Shown here: one piece after another, positions 7,096 through 14,179 of the stretch | Numbering within the stretch: the stretch's first letter is position 1 | Layout: each line of letters starts with the position of its first letter | IMG/VR virus record: IMGVR_UViG_3300034068_000426 | Location: 1 to 21,286 of that record | Source of the DNA: a virus | Reading direction: 5' to 3' (one strand) | Length of the DNA stretch: 21,286 nucleotides | The notes under the pieces: generated by a model | What the model was told of the DNA's origin: nothing | Databases searched by the model: none | What the model saw: the letters and a program-made list of their open reading frames with translations, nothing else | Program-made: the position numbers and the translations under genes

Positions 7096-7496
7096 AAAAG
7101 CTAATTATACTATTGTTACCTTTGTCTATACAAGCACAAAGCCAAAACGAAATCTACAAGTACCTTAATCAAATAGGCATTAAACAAGCTGAAATAGTAA
7201 TGGCGCAATGCCTTGTCGAAACGGGTCATCTAACTTCAAACATATTCAAGTCGAATAACAACCTTTTTGGAATGAAAGAAGCAAAGCAAAGGCGAACTAC
7301 TGCAATCGGTACAAAGAATGGACACGCATTTTATAAACATTGGCACGATTCAGTTATTGATTATTGGTATTACCAACGTGCTTACTACAATGGAAGCGAG
7401 GACTACTATTTGTTTTTGAGTAGAATGGGTTACGCTGCAAATCAAGGCTACATTGATAAGGTTAAAATGGTGCTATGGAAGTGGTCGAGTTGTTAA
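7092..7496 (+). CDS. Secreted glucosaminidase-like peptidoglycan hydrolase
   Basis: The 134-aa product has a short signal peptide (basic MKK, hydrophobic LIILLLPLSIQA, likely cleaved after A15). It is followed by a glucosaminidase (GH73/Bax-like) domain. The catalytic-type E43 sits in A-Q-C-L-V-E-T-G-H-L, followed by the family hallmark N-N-L-F-G-M-K at about 56-62. It would cut the glycan strand between GlcNAc and MurNAc in the periplasm. It is shorter than most members. It lies in the early-type operon, coupled by ATGA to the PP-loop gene and far from the amidase cassette. It may be a second lysin, a wall-remodelling enzyme, or a superinfection factor. Confidence 0.8.
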   Translation: MKKLIILLLPLSIQAQSQNEIYKYLNQIGIKQAEIVMAQCLVETGHLTSNIFKSNNNLFGMKEAKQRRTTAIGTKNGHAFYKHWHDSVIDYWYYQRAYYNGSEDYYLFLSRMGYAANQGYIDKVKMVLWKWSSC

Positions 7497-7516
7497 ATTA
7501 AAAAAATAAAAGAAAT

Positions 7517-8545
7517 ATGAATGTAGTAAGCTTATTCAATGGAATGAATACAGGTAGACAAGCCTTAGAAAATGTAGGAATAAAGGTTAACAAATACTAT
7601 TCAAGTGAAATAAAACCTTATGCAATAGAATTAACTCAGTATCATTTTCCTGATACTATTCAAGTTGGTGATGTTACAAAATGGAGAGATTGGGATATTG
7701 ATTGGTCAACAATTGATTTAATTTTAAGCGGTTCACCTTGTCAAGATTTAAGTGCAGCTGGTAAACGTGCAGGAATAAATGGAAGTAGATCGAGTTTGTT
7801 TTTTGTATTTGTTGAAATATTAGAACATATTAAATCATTAAATCCTAAAGTGTTATTCTTACAAGAAAACGTTGGTAGTGCATCAAAGTTAGATGTTGGA
7901 ATAATGAGTAGAGCTTTAGGAGTTTACCCAGTTAGAATCAATAGTAGTTTAGTGACCGCTCAATTACGTGACCGTTATTATTGGAGTAACATAAGAACAA
8001 AACAAGATGGTATGTTTGGAGATTTAATTACCGATATACCACAACCAAAAGATAGGGGTATAATGTTTAAGGATGTTTTAACTAGTGGCCTGGCAGACAC
8101 TGATAAACATACTTGTTTAAATACTGGTAGTGGTGTGACTGAAAAATCTTCACAAAGATATTTAAAACATCGAAACGAAACAACGGGAATGTTAACTCTA
8201 ATCTATGAAGAAAATAACGAATTAAGATGCAAAACAAACACTAAACAAGGTTATGACGTAGTAACTGAAAATGATTGTTTAGATTTAAGTTTTCCAACTT
8301 CAACAACTCGCAGAGCTAGAGTAACAAAAGGCAAAAGTCCTTGTTTAATGGAAAGCTCAAACAACCTTTATTCTTATAAAGATGGTATTGTTAGAACTGT
8401 TAATAAAGTTGAAATGTGTAGGTTGCAAGGTTTTCCTGATAACTATTGTGATATACTTACAACTTCAAAAGCTGGATCATTACTTGGTGATGGTTGGACA
8501 TTACCAATAATTGAACACATATTCTCTTACCTCCCATCCCTATAA
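7517..8545 (+). CDS. DNA (cytosine-5)-methyltransferase, Dnmt3-like
   Basis: The 342-aa product shows the ordered C5-MTase motifs. Motif I is L-F-N-G-M-N-T-G (6-13), with E31 for SAM ribose and D52-V. Motif IV is G-S-P-C75-Q carrying the catalytic cysteine, motif VI is E117-N-V, and motif VIII is Q149-x-R-D-R153. Motif IX/X is R-L-Q-G-F-P-D (about 302-308) with A-G-x-L-L-G-D-G-W (319-327). The G-M-N-T-G-R-Q-A-L start and the S-E-x-K-P-x-A-I spacing recall the Dnmt3-like branch common in phages rather than the M.HhaI type. The target-recognition region is about 185-290. No restriction enzyme is nearby, so it is a solitary methylase, likely protecting phage DNA or regulating it. Specificity cannot be read. 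Confidence 0.92.
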   Translation: MNVVSLFNGMNTGRQALENVGIKVNKYYSSEIKPYAIELTQYHFPDTIQVGDVTKWRDWDIDWSTIDLILSGSPCQDLSAAGKRAGINGSRSSLFFVFVEILEHIKSLNPKVLFLQENVGSASKLDVGIMSRALGVYPVRINSSLVTAQLRDRYYWSNIRTKQDGMFGDLITDIPQPKDRGIMFKDVLTSGLADTDKHTCLNTGSGVTEKSSQRYLKHRNETTGMLTLIYEENNELRCKTNTKQGYDVVTENDCLDLSFPTSTTRRARVTKGKSPCLMESSNNLYSYKDGIVRTVNKVEMCRLQGFPDNYCDILTTSKAGSLLGDGWTLPIIEHIFSYLPSL

Positions 8546-8602
8546 TACCCCTCCCATCACATTTTAAAACAAAACAAAACAAATAAATCATAATTTTACA
8601 CA

Positions 8603-8998
8603 ATGAATCCACACACTTACATAGGGCTACCTACGATAGTCCAAGAGATGCACCAATTAGACGTACCAATGGATATACTTCAACTGGATATAAACATAAA
8701 AGGCAAAACATTAGATAATATTTTAGAAGTTGTTTGCCACGTTACTGAATTGAAAGCGTATCAATTAAGAAGTAATACTAGAAAAAATAATATAATGACC
8801 GCTAGACACCTTTTTTTCTATATTGCACACAAACATACCAAAAAACAAATAGAAGTTATTGGGCGACATTTAAACAGACACCACGCAACCGTATTGCACG
8901 CTTGTAATAAAATAGAAAACCAATTAATTTATAGTGATGTGAATGATTTGGTCAATAAAATTGAGGCTATTTTAAGCCAAGTAAAAAAAGTAAATTAA
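8603..8998 (+). CDS. Stand-alone DnaA domain IV-like DNA-binding protein
   Basis: The 131-aa product's second half matches the C-terminal DnaA domain (Bac_DnaA_C): R60-K-N-N-I-M-T-A-R-H, then I-G-R-H-L-N-R-H-H-A-T-V-L-H-A-C-N-K-I at 86-104, equivalent to the DnaA signature around (D)H(T/S)TV-LHA. The AAA+ domain is absent. Such proteins bind double-stranded DNA and could direct replication initiation, or regulate it, at the repeats 450-600 bases downstream. The Asp of the DHTTV-type motif is replaced by His, so the target box may differ from the host DnaA box. Upstream is a T-poor A/C-rich leader. Confidence 0.8.
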   Translation: MNPHTYIGLPTIVQEMHQLDVPMDILQLDINIKGKTLDNILEVVCHVTELKAYQLRSNTRKNNIMTARHLFFYIAHKHTKKQIEVIGRHLNRHHATVLHACNKIENQLIYSDVNDLVNKIEAILSQVKKVN

Positions 8999-9023
8999 CA
9001 AAAACAAATAAATAAAAACAAAA

Positions 9024-9362
9024 ATGGAACTAGAATTAAAAGGAACGATCAAAGTAATCAATGATGCACAAGTTTACGACTCAGGATTTCAAAAACGTGA
9101 GTTCGTTATCACAACTGAGGGCGACTATCCTCAAGACATCAAATTAGAATTTGTCAAAGACAAATGTAAGCTACTTGATAGCTACGGTATAGGGCAACCT
9201 GTTACAGTTGGATTCAATGTTAGAGGTAATGAGTATAACGGTAAGTATTATGTTAGCCTACAAGCGTGGAAAATAAGCGGTGAGGGATTGGGAACACCAG
9301 TGCAACCGACTGCTAAAGCTAAAACTAAAACAAGTGAAGATCCAGATGATTTACCTTGGTAG
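9024..9362 (+). CDS. ssb: DUF3127 single-strand DNA-binding-like protein
   Basis: The 112-aa product begins MELELKGTIKVINDAQVYDSGFQKREFV, typical of the OB-fold DUF3127 family of Bacteroidota, and contains the strand pattern G-x-P-V-T-V-G-F-N-V-R-G-N-E-Y. A flexible linker (residues about 92-103, PVQPTAKAKTK) leads to an acidic aromatic tip D-P-D-D-L-P-W, which mimics the partner-binding tip of bacterial SSB. It most likely coats single-stranded DNA during replication. It is followed directly by an intrinsic terminator and the repeat array. Confidence 0.8.
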   Translation: MELELKGTIKVINDAQVYDSGFQKREFVITTEGDYPQDIKLEFVKDKCKLLDSYGIGQPVTVGFNVRGNEYNGKYYVSLQAWKISGEGLGTPVQPTAKAKTKTSEDPDDLPW

Positions 9363-9385
9363 TAAATAACCACTCAAATAAACAG

Positions 9386-9413
9386 AAGCCTCCATAATCG
9401 GGGGCTTTTTTTA
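9386..9413 (+). terminator. Rho-independent terminator after the ssb-like gene
   Basis: The stem is AAGCCTCC (9386-9393) with GGGGGCTT (9400-9407), containing one T-G wobble, with a 6-base loop and a following T-run (9406-9412). It ends the operon that starts at 5466. Confidence 0.85.
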
Positions 9414-9425
9414 TTCCTACATACT

Positions 9426-9607
9426 GTAACCTTGTTACCGTAACCTTCCAGGTGACAGTTAAAAATATCAAATAAAATAAATTATTTTTTATAATTTCGA
9501 AAAAAGTAGGGTTACGGTTACACTTTTTAGTTAAACCCTTTATTTCATTAGGCTGAGAGGTGTAACCTTAGGTGTAACCTTAGGTGTAACCCTAGGTAAA
9601 AGGTTAC
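9426..9607. repeat. GTAACC/GGTTAC repeat array: candidate replication origin or operator
   Basis: Eight copies lie within 182 non-coding bases: GTAACC at 9426, 9440, 9562, 9574 and 9586, and GGTTAC at 9510, 9516 and 9602. Three of them form a perfect-register 12-bp tandem repeat AGGTGTAACCTT (9558-9569, 9570-9581, and 9582-9593 with one change). The last two opposite copies form a 7-bp inverted repeat, TGTAACC/GGTTACA. An AT-only stretch (about 9459-9497) lies between the two clusters and would melt easily. Iterons plus an AT-rich segment beside DnaA-like, SSB-like and primase-helicase genes suggest an origin. An operator for the promoter at 9634 is the alternative. Confidence 0.6.
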
Positions 9608-9633
9608 AGTAAAAAAATAATTAAATAAAATGT

Positions 9634-9662
9634 ATTGTACATTGAAATTATTATTATATTTG
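9634..9662 (+). promoter_or_regulatory. Bacteroidota-type promoter for the replication operon
   Basis: TTG at 9635-9637, 17 bases, then TATATTTG at 9655-9662 (exact TAnnTTTG). It lies just downstream of the repeat array and upstream of the structured leader, reading towards the primase-helicase. Confidence 0.7.
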
Positions 9663-9667
9663 TACTC

Positions 9668-9768
9668 AAATACACCACTAAGAAAGAATTTTTTATTAAA
9701 GCCTTGTAAAATGATTGCCTGTGGTGGGCTAATTTTACAGGGCTTTATATTTTAAAATACACCACATT
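9668..9768 (+). ncRNA. Structured leader RNA with long hairpin and possible pseudoknot
   Basis: The arm AAAGCCTTGTAAAAT (9698-9712) pairs with ATTTTACAGGGCTTT (9732-9746) over 15 positions with a single G-U pair; an outer T-A pair (9697/9747) makes 16. The 19-base loop holds a small GCC/GGC stem (9717-9719, 9727-9729) that presents TGTGGTG (9720-9726). This loop is complementary to CACCACA at 9760-9766, two bases before the ATG at 9769, and to CACCAC at 9673-9678. Both flanks are parts of an exact 11-base direct repeat, AAATACACCAC. I infer a cis-acting control element (translation switch or attenuator). It matches no riboswitch class I know. Confidence 0.6.
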
Positions 9769-9930
9769 ATGGAAAGAATAGCAGTTTACACTTTCATTCG
9801 AGAAACGGGAGGCATTAGTTTAGAAAGCCCTATAATTTTAGAGATAGGAACTATATTTGAATACTGGGGGTTAACCTGGATAGTATCAGAAAAAAGTGAC
9901 GACCTTTATTTAATTTGCAAACAAGTATGA
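9769..9930 (+). CDS. 53-aa ORF between the structured leader and the primase-helicase
   Basis: ATG 9769 is the first start after the structured leader. The 53-aa peptide (MERIAVYTFIRETGGISLES... ending YLICKQV) is beta-like with two Trp residues (FEYWGLTW). Its stop overlaps the primase start as ATGA, so it probably passes ribosomes on to that gene. No family is recognised. It may be a real small protein or a regulatory leader ORF. Confidence 0.6.
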   Translation: MERIAVYTFIRETGGISLESPIILEIGTIFEYWGLTWIVSEKSDDLYLICKQV

Positions 9931-12164
9931 TAACAAAAGAATACGCTAAAAAATTAGCATCATTAGGTTTTTCTTTAATACCTTGCCGAGATGATAAATC
10001 ACCAGTTGAAACAAAATGGCAAATTAAACCAACAAAAACAGTTGATGAAATAGAATTATTAAACCCTGAAAGATGGGGTTGTAGATGTGGTTATAACGAT
10101 GTAGAATGTATCGATGTAGATTTAAAGGTATTGACTTCATTACCTGAAAGAAAACAATGGTTTGATGAATACTTAAATTTCTTATGTGATAATATAGAAA
10201 ATTTTTTGCAGAAAGTAGTAATAGCAAAAACCGTTAAAGGTGGTTATCATATTCTTTATAAAACTAATATAAAGGATGGTAATAAAAAACTTGCTAAACT
10301 AGAGGGTATGAATAGTGCTATTTTAGAAACAAGAGGTGTGGCAGGTCAGTTCATTATGTATGGTGTATTCTATAATGAAAGAGAATATCATCATATCGAT
10401 TATATTACAGATGAAGAAAGAAATATTATAATAGAAATATCCAGGACTTACAATCACATTTCTATTGAAACAATACCAACACCTAAAAAAACAGATTACG
10501 ATAAAGTAAATGAAAATGATGTTACACCCTGGGATGATTACAATTCAAAACATACTGCATTAGATATTGTTTCAGATGAATTTACGGTTGTAAGAAACAC
10601 AAAGAAATCTTATGTAATTAAAAGGCACGGTGCAGAAAGCCCACATAGTGGATATGTATTTAAAGATAGTGGATGTATGTACTTATTCAGTACTGCAACA
10701 CAATACAAAGCAGAAACTTTATTATCACCTTTTATTATATTTACTCAAAAATATCATCAAGGAGATATTAAAAATAGTGTTAATGATTTATATGAAAAAG
10801 GTTATGGAACTAGAAGGGTAGCAAAAATAGTAGTGCCTGAAATATTAATTCAAGATAATAAAATAGATAGAGCACAATTCCCAATCGATATATTCCCAAA
10901 AGAAATACAACACTTTATAATTGAAAGTTCTACTAGTTTAGGTATGTCAATCGATTACATGGGTTGTGCTTTTTTATGGGTACTTTCTTTGGTAACTGGC
11001 AACAGTATGGTTATTGAAGTAAAACCAGGTTGGAAAGAAATAGCAACCTTATGGATTGCAATAGTTGGTAAACCTGGTATTGGTAAGACACCATCTTTAA
11101 AACAGATAATCGATCCATTAAGAAAGTTAAACGTAATTGAACAAAGAAACTTTCAAAAACAATTTGAACTTTACAATGCTTATTCAAAGTTAGATAAAAA
11201 AGAAAAAGAACACTGTCAGGAAGTACATAAACCCGTAAATAAACAATTTATTGTTGGTGATGTAACCCTGGAGGCATTAATAGATATTCACGAAGAAAAC
11301 CCAAACGCAATAGGAGTATTCAAAGATGAATTAGCGGGGTGGTTAAAGGATATGAATAAATATCGAGCTGGTTCAGATTTAGAATTTTGGTTATCATCCT
11401 GGAGTGGCACACCTATTTCTTTAAATAGAAAGACCTCAAAAAATGCGTTTGTAGATAAACCATTTATTCCAGTTATTGGAGGTATACAACCAAGTATATT
11501 TGATGATTTTACCGAGGGTGAAAATAAAGAAAATGGTTTTGTAGATAGAGTTTTAATTAGTTACCCTGAGTTAATAGTAAACCACTACACAAAAGAGTAT
11601 ATTGATTTTGAATTAATAAAATGGTATGATTCATTTGTAGTAAATATGAAAGAAACAATTAATAAAAAGTTTCTTAAATTTGATGAAAACGACCAAATAC
11701 AACCATTAGTAGTAAGATTTGATAAAGAAAGTGAAAAGGAATGGATTAGAATATTTAATAAATATACAGATATTCAAAATTCAGATGATGAAAATGAGTA
11801 TATGAAATCGATGTTACCTAAACAAAAATCTTATATTCCAAGGTTTGCATTACTTTTAAATAATGTTTGGTTTTTTAGTTCAGATAATTACGATGTTGAA
11901 AAAATAAATAAAGAATCTATACTACGTGCTGAAAGATTATCAGAGTACTTTATTAGTATGGCAAAATTAGTTAAACAAGATTCTAAAAATAAATCAGATT
12001 TAAGTAATTTAGCAAAAGATAAAACTACTAATTTTGAAAAATTCAAAGCTATGTATTTAGCAGATAAAGAATTAAATAAAACAGTAGTAGCTGAAATGTT
12101 AGATGTATCAAGAAAATCAATTTACCAATGGGTTAAGAAAATAGAATCAGATGGAAAACTTTAA
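9927..12164 (+). CDS. Prim-Pol / DUF3987 primase-helicase
   Basis: I choose ATG 9927 (ATGA overlap) over the in-frame TTG at 9915, giving 745 aa. Residues 1-200 are a bifunctional primase/polymerase (AEP) domain: L-I-P-C near 17-20, K30-W31, and the metal-binding I-D63-V-D65. Residues about 340-640 match DUF3987: Walker A G381-K-P-G-I-G-K-T, the acidic V-F-K-D-E-L-A-G-W-L motif, F-W-L-S-S-W-S-G-T, and G-G-I-Q-P. The last 30 residues form a helix-turn-helix (VVAEMLDVSRKSIYQWVKKI). It should prime and unwind DNA at the phage fork, and the HTH may read DNA at the origin. It starts the replication operon and overlaps its downstream neighbour by 14 bases. Confidence 0.88.
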   Translation: MITKEYAKKLASLGFSLIPCRDDKSPVETKWQIKPTKTVDEIELLNPERWGCRCGYNDVECIDVDLKVLTSLPERKQWFDEYLNFLCDNIENFLQKVVIAKTVKGGYHILYKTNIKDGNKKLAKLEGMNSAILETRGVAGQFIMYGVFYNEREYHHIDYITDEERNIIIEISRTYNHISIETIPTPKKTDYDKVNENDVTPWDDYNSKHTALDIVSDEFTVVRNTKKSYVIKRHGAESPHSGYVFKDSGCMYLFSTATQYKAETLLSPFIIFTQKYHQGDIKNSVNDLYEKGYGTRRVAKIVVPEILIQDNKIDRAQFPIDIFPKEIQHFIIESSTSLGMSIDYMGCAFLWVLSLVTGNSMVIEVKPGWKEIATLWIAIVGKPGIGKTPSLKQIIDPLRKLNVIEQRNFQKQFELYNAYSKLDKKEKEHCQEVHKPVNKQFIVGDVTLEALIDIHEENPNAIGVFKDELAGWLKDMNKYRAGSDLEFWLSSWSGTPISLNRKTSKNAFVDKPFIPVIGGIQPSIFDDFTEGENKENGFVDRVLISYPELIVNHYTKEYIDFELIKWYDSFVVNMKETINKKFLKFDENDQIQPLVVRFDKESEKEWIRIFNKYTDIQNSDDENEYMKSMLPKQKSYIPRFALLLNNVWFFSSDNYDVEKINKESILRAERLSEYFISMAKLVKQDSKNKSDLSNLAKDKTTNFEKFKAMYLADKELNKTVVAEMLDVSRKSIYQWVKKIESDGKL

Positions 12165-12774
12165 AGAAATAAAAGACCAGGCTAATACATTGATTGATGA
12201 ATTACCATTAAATGAAATTGTAAAGGATAAAGATAAAATTAAAAGTTTATTGAAATATTACAAATATCATCCAAATTTTGAAGATAAATTTCATAACGGT
12301 TTCACTTATTTTATAAAGCAAAAGAATAAAGAATGGAATAATGTATGTATGTATATTATTGATAACTTAAATAATAAAATTGCATTATCTAAAAACTTTG
12401 CGCCTACATCAACAGATAAAGAAAAAGAAGGTACGTTAAAAGCATTAAGAGAAATAATAGATCCAATTATAAAAGAAAAAAGAAAACAATTTTATAAAGG
12501 TATGTTATGCGAAATAAGTGGTGTACCTATTAATGAAGCTATTGATTTACATATTGACCATCATAACCTGGACTTCATTGAAATAGTAAATAAATATTTA
12601 GAAACAAAAAATATTAGTTATAAAATTTTATTTGAGTATTGTAAAAAAGAAAATACTAAATGGAATATTATACACCCAGGAATAGTAAAAGACTTTATAA
12701 AATTCCATAACGAAAACACTACATTACGATTTACATTTAAAACAGAAAACTTAAAAAAACCAAAAGCAAAATGA
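12151..12774 (+). CDS. DUF3223-like protein, possible HNH-related
   Basis: The 207-aa product overlaps the primase end by 14 bases. The C-terminal half has C120-E-I-S-G-V-P, then H134-I-D136-H137-H and F-I-E-I-V-N-K-Y-L. This resembles the C-x-I-(T/S)-G...H-x-D-H...F-x-x-L-V pattern I know from DUF3223. The Cys/His spacing is reminiscent of HNH-type nucleic-acid enzymes, but only one Cys is present, so nuclease activity is uncertain. The N-terminal half is lysine-rich and helical (K-x-L-L-K-Y-Y-K-Y-H-P). Its place behind the primase-helicase points to replication or recombination work. Confidence 0.55.
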   Translation: MENFKEIKDQANTLIDELPLNEIVKDKDKIKSLLKYYKYHPNFEDKFHNGFTYFIKQKNKEWNNVCMYIIDNLNNKIALSKNFAPTSTDKEKEGTLKALREIIDPIIKEKRKQFYKGMLCEISGVPINEAIDLHIDHHNLDFIEIVNKYLETKNISYKILFEYCKKENTKWNIIHPGIVKDFIKFHNENTTLRFTFKTENLKKPKAK

Positions 12775-13085
12775 AATTTCAAACATCAACTGAAGGATTG
12801 GAAATACACAGTCACTTCAAATTAAATAAACTATTACAAAAAGAATGTGAATTTATGTGCTATTCAGATAGTATGTTTGTTTATCATTTGAAAATATCAG
12901 ATGGAATATTCTATGAAATAATATTTGAAGTAGATGGAGATTTATTCCCAAAGGAAGTATTACTTGATTTATTAAATAAAAATAGAATTGGTTATTTTAG
13001 TGTAACATTTTTTAATGAGGTACTAGGTCAAGAACCTAATCACATAGGAGTTTACAACAAATTAGATACTAAACATTTAAACTAA
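12771..13085 (+). CDS. Unknown 104-aa protein in the replication operon
   Basis: The start overlaps the DUF3223-like stop as ATGA, and the stop abuts the next ATG without a gap. The product is acidic with alternating hydrophobic strands (FYEIIFEVDGDLFP) and has no membrane segment. I do not recognise it. Confidence 0.7.
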   Translation: MKFQTSTEGLEIHSHFKLNKLLQKECEFMCYSDSMFVYHLKISDGIFYEIIFEVDGDLFPKEVLLDLLNKNRIGYFSVTFFNEVLGQEPNHIGVYNKLDTKHLN

Positions 13086-13271
13086 ATGAACCCACTAATT
13101 AGACAACCCTTTGCCATAACTGAAACGTTTATTTGCAACGGTCACTTCGTAACGATACACTCAGGAAAGTACATCGTGAGTAAACGCTACAACAAACATA
13201 TTAGTATAGCGATATTCGATACACCTTTGCAAGTTCAAGTATTTTGTAATAAAGATAAATTCCAAAACTAA
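13086..13271 (+). CDS. Unknown 61-aa basic protein
   Basis: It begins directly after the previous stop and shares one base with the next start (TAATG). The peptide (MNPLIRQPFAITETFICNGH...) is basic and probably a small beta fold, with pairs of Lys/Arg near the C-terminus. No family is recognised, but coupling on both sides supports it as a real gene. Confidence 0.6.
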   Translation: MNPLIRQPFAITETFICNGHFVTIHSGKYIVSKRYNKHISIAIFDTPLQVQVFCNKDKFQN

Positions 13272-13756
13272 TGACCAAAGAAAACAAAGCAATACTTAAC
13301 GAGTTATTTAAAGCTACTCAGCGATTGAAATACCCATCATTCCCTGAACACTATCACCACGATTATAAGCACTCAGATAATAGTACTAATGCACTCACTC
13401 GATGCGTTGTTGACTTTCTAAACTACTCAGGGCATTTTGCAGAACGTATCAATTCAATGGGTAGGTTTATATCTGGAGTTAAGATAGATGAAGGACACGC
13501 AAAATATCAAACGAATGGTAAATACATTAAAGGAACGGGAACGAATGGAACAAGCGACATATCAGCTAAAATAAAGTTACCTAATCATAAGTTTGCTATT
13601 CCCGTATCAATCGAAATAAAATTTGGAAAAGATAGACAAAGTTCAGACCAAAAAAAGTATGAGCAGAATATGAATAACGTAGGTGCTGTTTATATTATTG
13701 TTAGAAACTTTGATGATTTTATAAGTTGGTATAATGAATTTATAACGAACAACTAA
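13271..13756 (+). CDS. VRR-NUC-like nuclease
   Basis: The 161-aa product has a PD-(D/E)xK arrangement typical of VRR-NUC: G-T-S-D96, then I-E115-I-K117-F-G-K-D-R, Q127-K-K-Y, and a closing strand G-A-V-Y-I-I-V-R. Family members are structure-specific or Holliday-junction-type endonucleases, often found in phage replication modules. The N-terminal 45 residues are His-rich (EHYHHDYKHSD) and unassigned. It is coupled to both neighbours by one-base TAATG overlaps. Confidence 0.78.
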   Translation: MTKENKAILNELFKATQRLKYPSFPEHYHHDYKHSDNSTNALTRCVVDFLNYSGHFAERINSMGRFISGVKIDEGHAKYQTNGKYIKGTGTNGTSDISAKIKLPNHKFAIPVSIEIKFGKDRQSSDQKKYEQNMNNVGAVYIIVRNFDDFISWYNEFITNN

Positions 13757-13929
13757 TGAAGTTCACGCATAACAATATCTTATACACAGTCAGATCCTTA
13801 AATGGCTTTCCAATACACAACGATACTAAATTTGTTTTGGTAGTTGGTAATGATGGAAGTAAACGAATATCGGAGTACTCAAAGGTCAAACCGTTTATAT
13901 TTGATATTTACCGCCTATGTAATATGTAA
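13756..13929 (+). CDS. Unknown 57-aa protein at the end of the replication operon
   Basis: ATG 13756 shares one base with the nuclease stop (TAATG) and the frame runs to TAA 13927-13929. The peptide starts MKFTHNNILYTVRSLNGFP and contains a hydrophobic strand F-V-L-V-V. It is basic and likely a small beta fold. It is supported by coupling and by the 22-base gap to the next promoter box. Confidence 0.6.
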   Translation: MKFTHNNILYTVRSLNGFPIHNDTKFVLVVGNDGSKRISEYSKVKPFIFDIYRLCNM

Positions 13930-13951
13930 TACTGTATATTAGTATTAATAT

Positions 13952-13959
13952 TACTTTTG
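13952..13959 (+). promoter_or_regulatory. Bacteroidota -7 box (TACTTTTG)
   Basis: This is an exact TAnnTTTG match, 22 bases before ATG 13982, between two gene groups. No convincing TTTG -33 element is seen upstream, so the promoter may be weak or activated. Confidence 0.5.
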
Positions 13960-13981
13960 GGTATAATTAAAAATCGAAATT

Positions 13982-14155
13982 ATGAAATCAATAACACTTC
14001 AACAACATAATAAAAATCTTATAGAGGGAAAATACAAAGTAGCTAACTTGCTACATAAAAATAATGAATTTGACCAAGTAGTATTTATTGAACAAATGAC
14101 TAAAACTGGTAAAAGATTTTTTAGAGATTTAATAGTAATAGACTACTACGCATAA
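13982..14155 (+). CDS. Unknown 57-aa protein upstream of ERF
   Basis: ATG 13982 follows the leader AAAAATCGAAATTATG, nearly identical to those before 3006 and 14180. The 57-aa peptide (MKSITLQQHNKNLIEGKYKV... ending VIDYYA) reads as a compact strand-rich domain with a basic middle (TKTGKRFFRD). No family is recognised. It is the first gene behind the -7 box at 13952. Confidence 0.6.
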   Translation: MKSITLQQHNKNLIEGKYKVANLLHKNNEFDQVVFIEQMTKTGKRFFRDLIVIDYYA

Positions 14156-14179
14156 AATAAATAATTAAAAATCAAAATT

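Noticed and set aside
10024-10821. Frames of 67 codons (minus) and 63 codons (plus) inside the primase-helicase
   Set aside because: Both are in alternative frames of a strongly supported gene, with low-complexity peptides and no initiation context.
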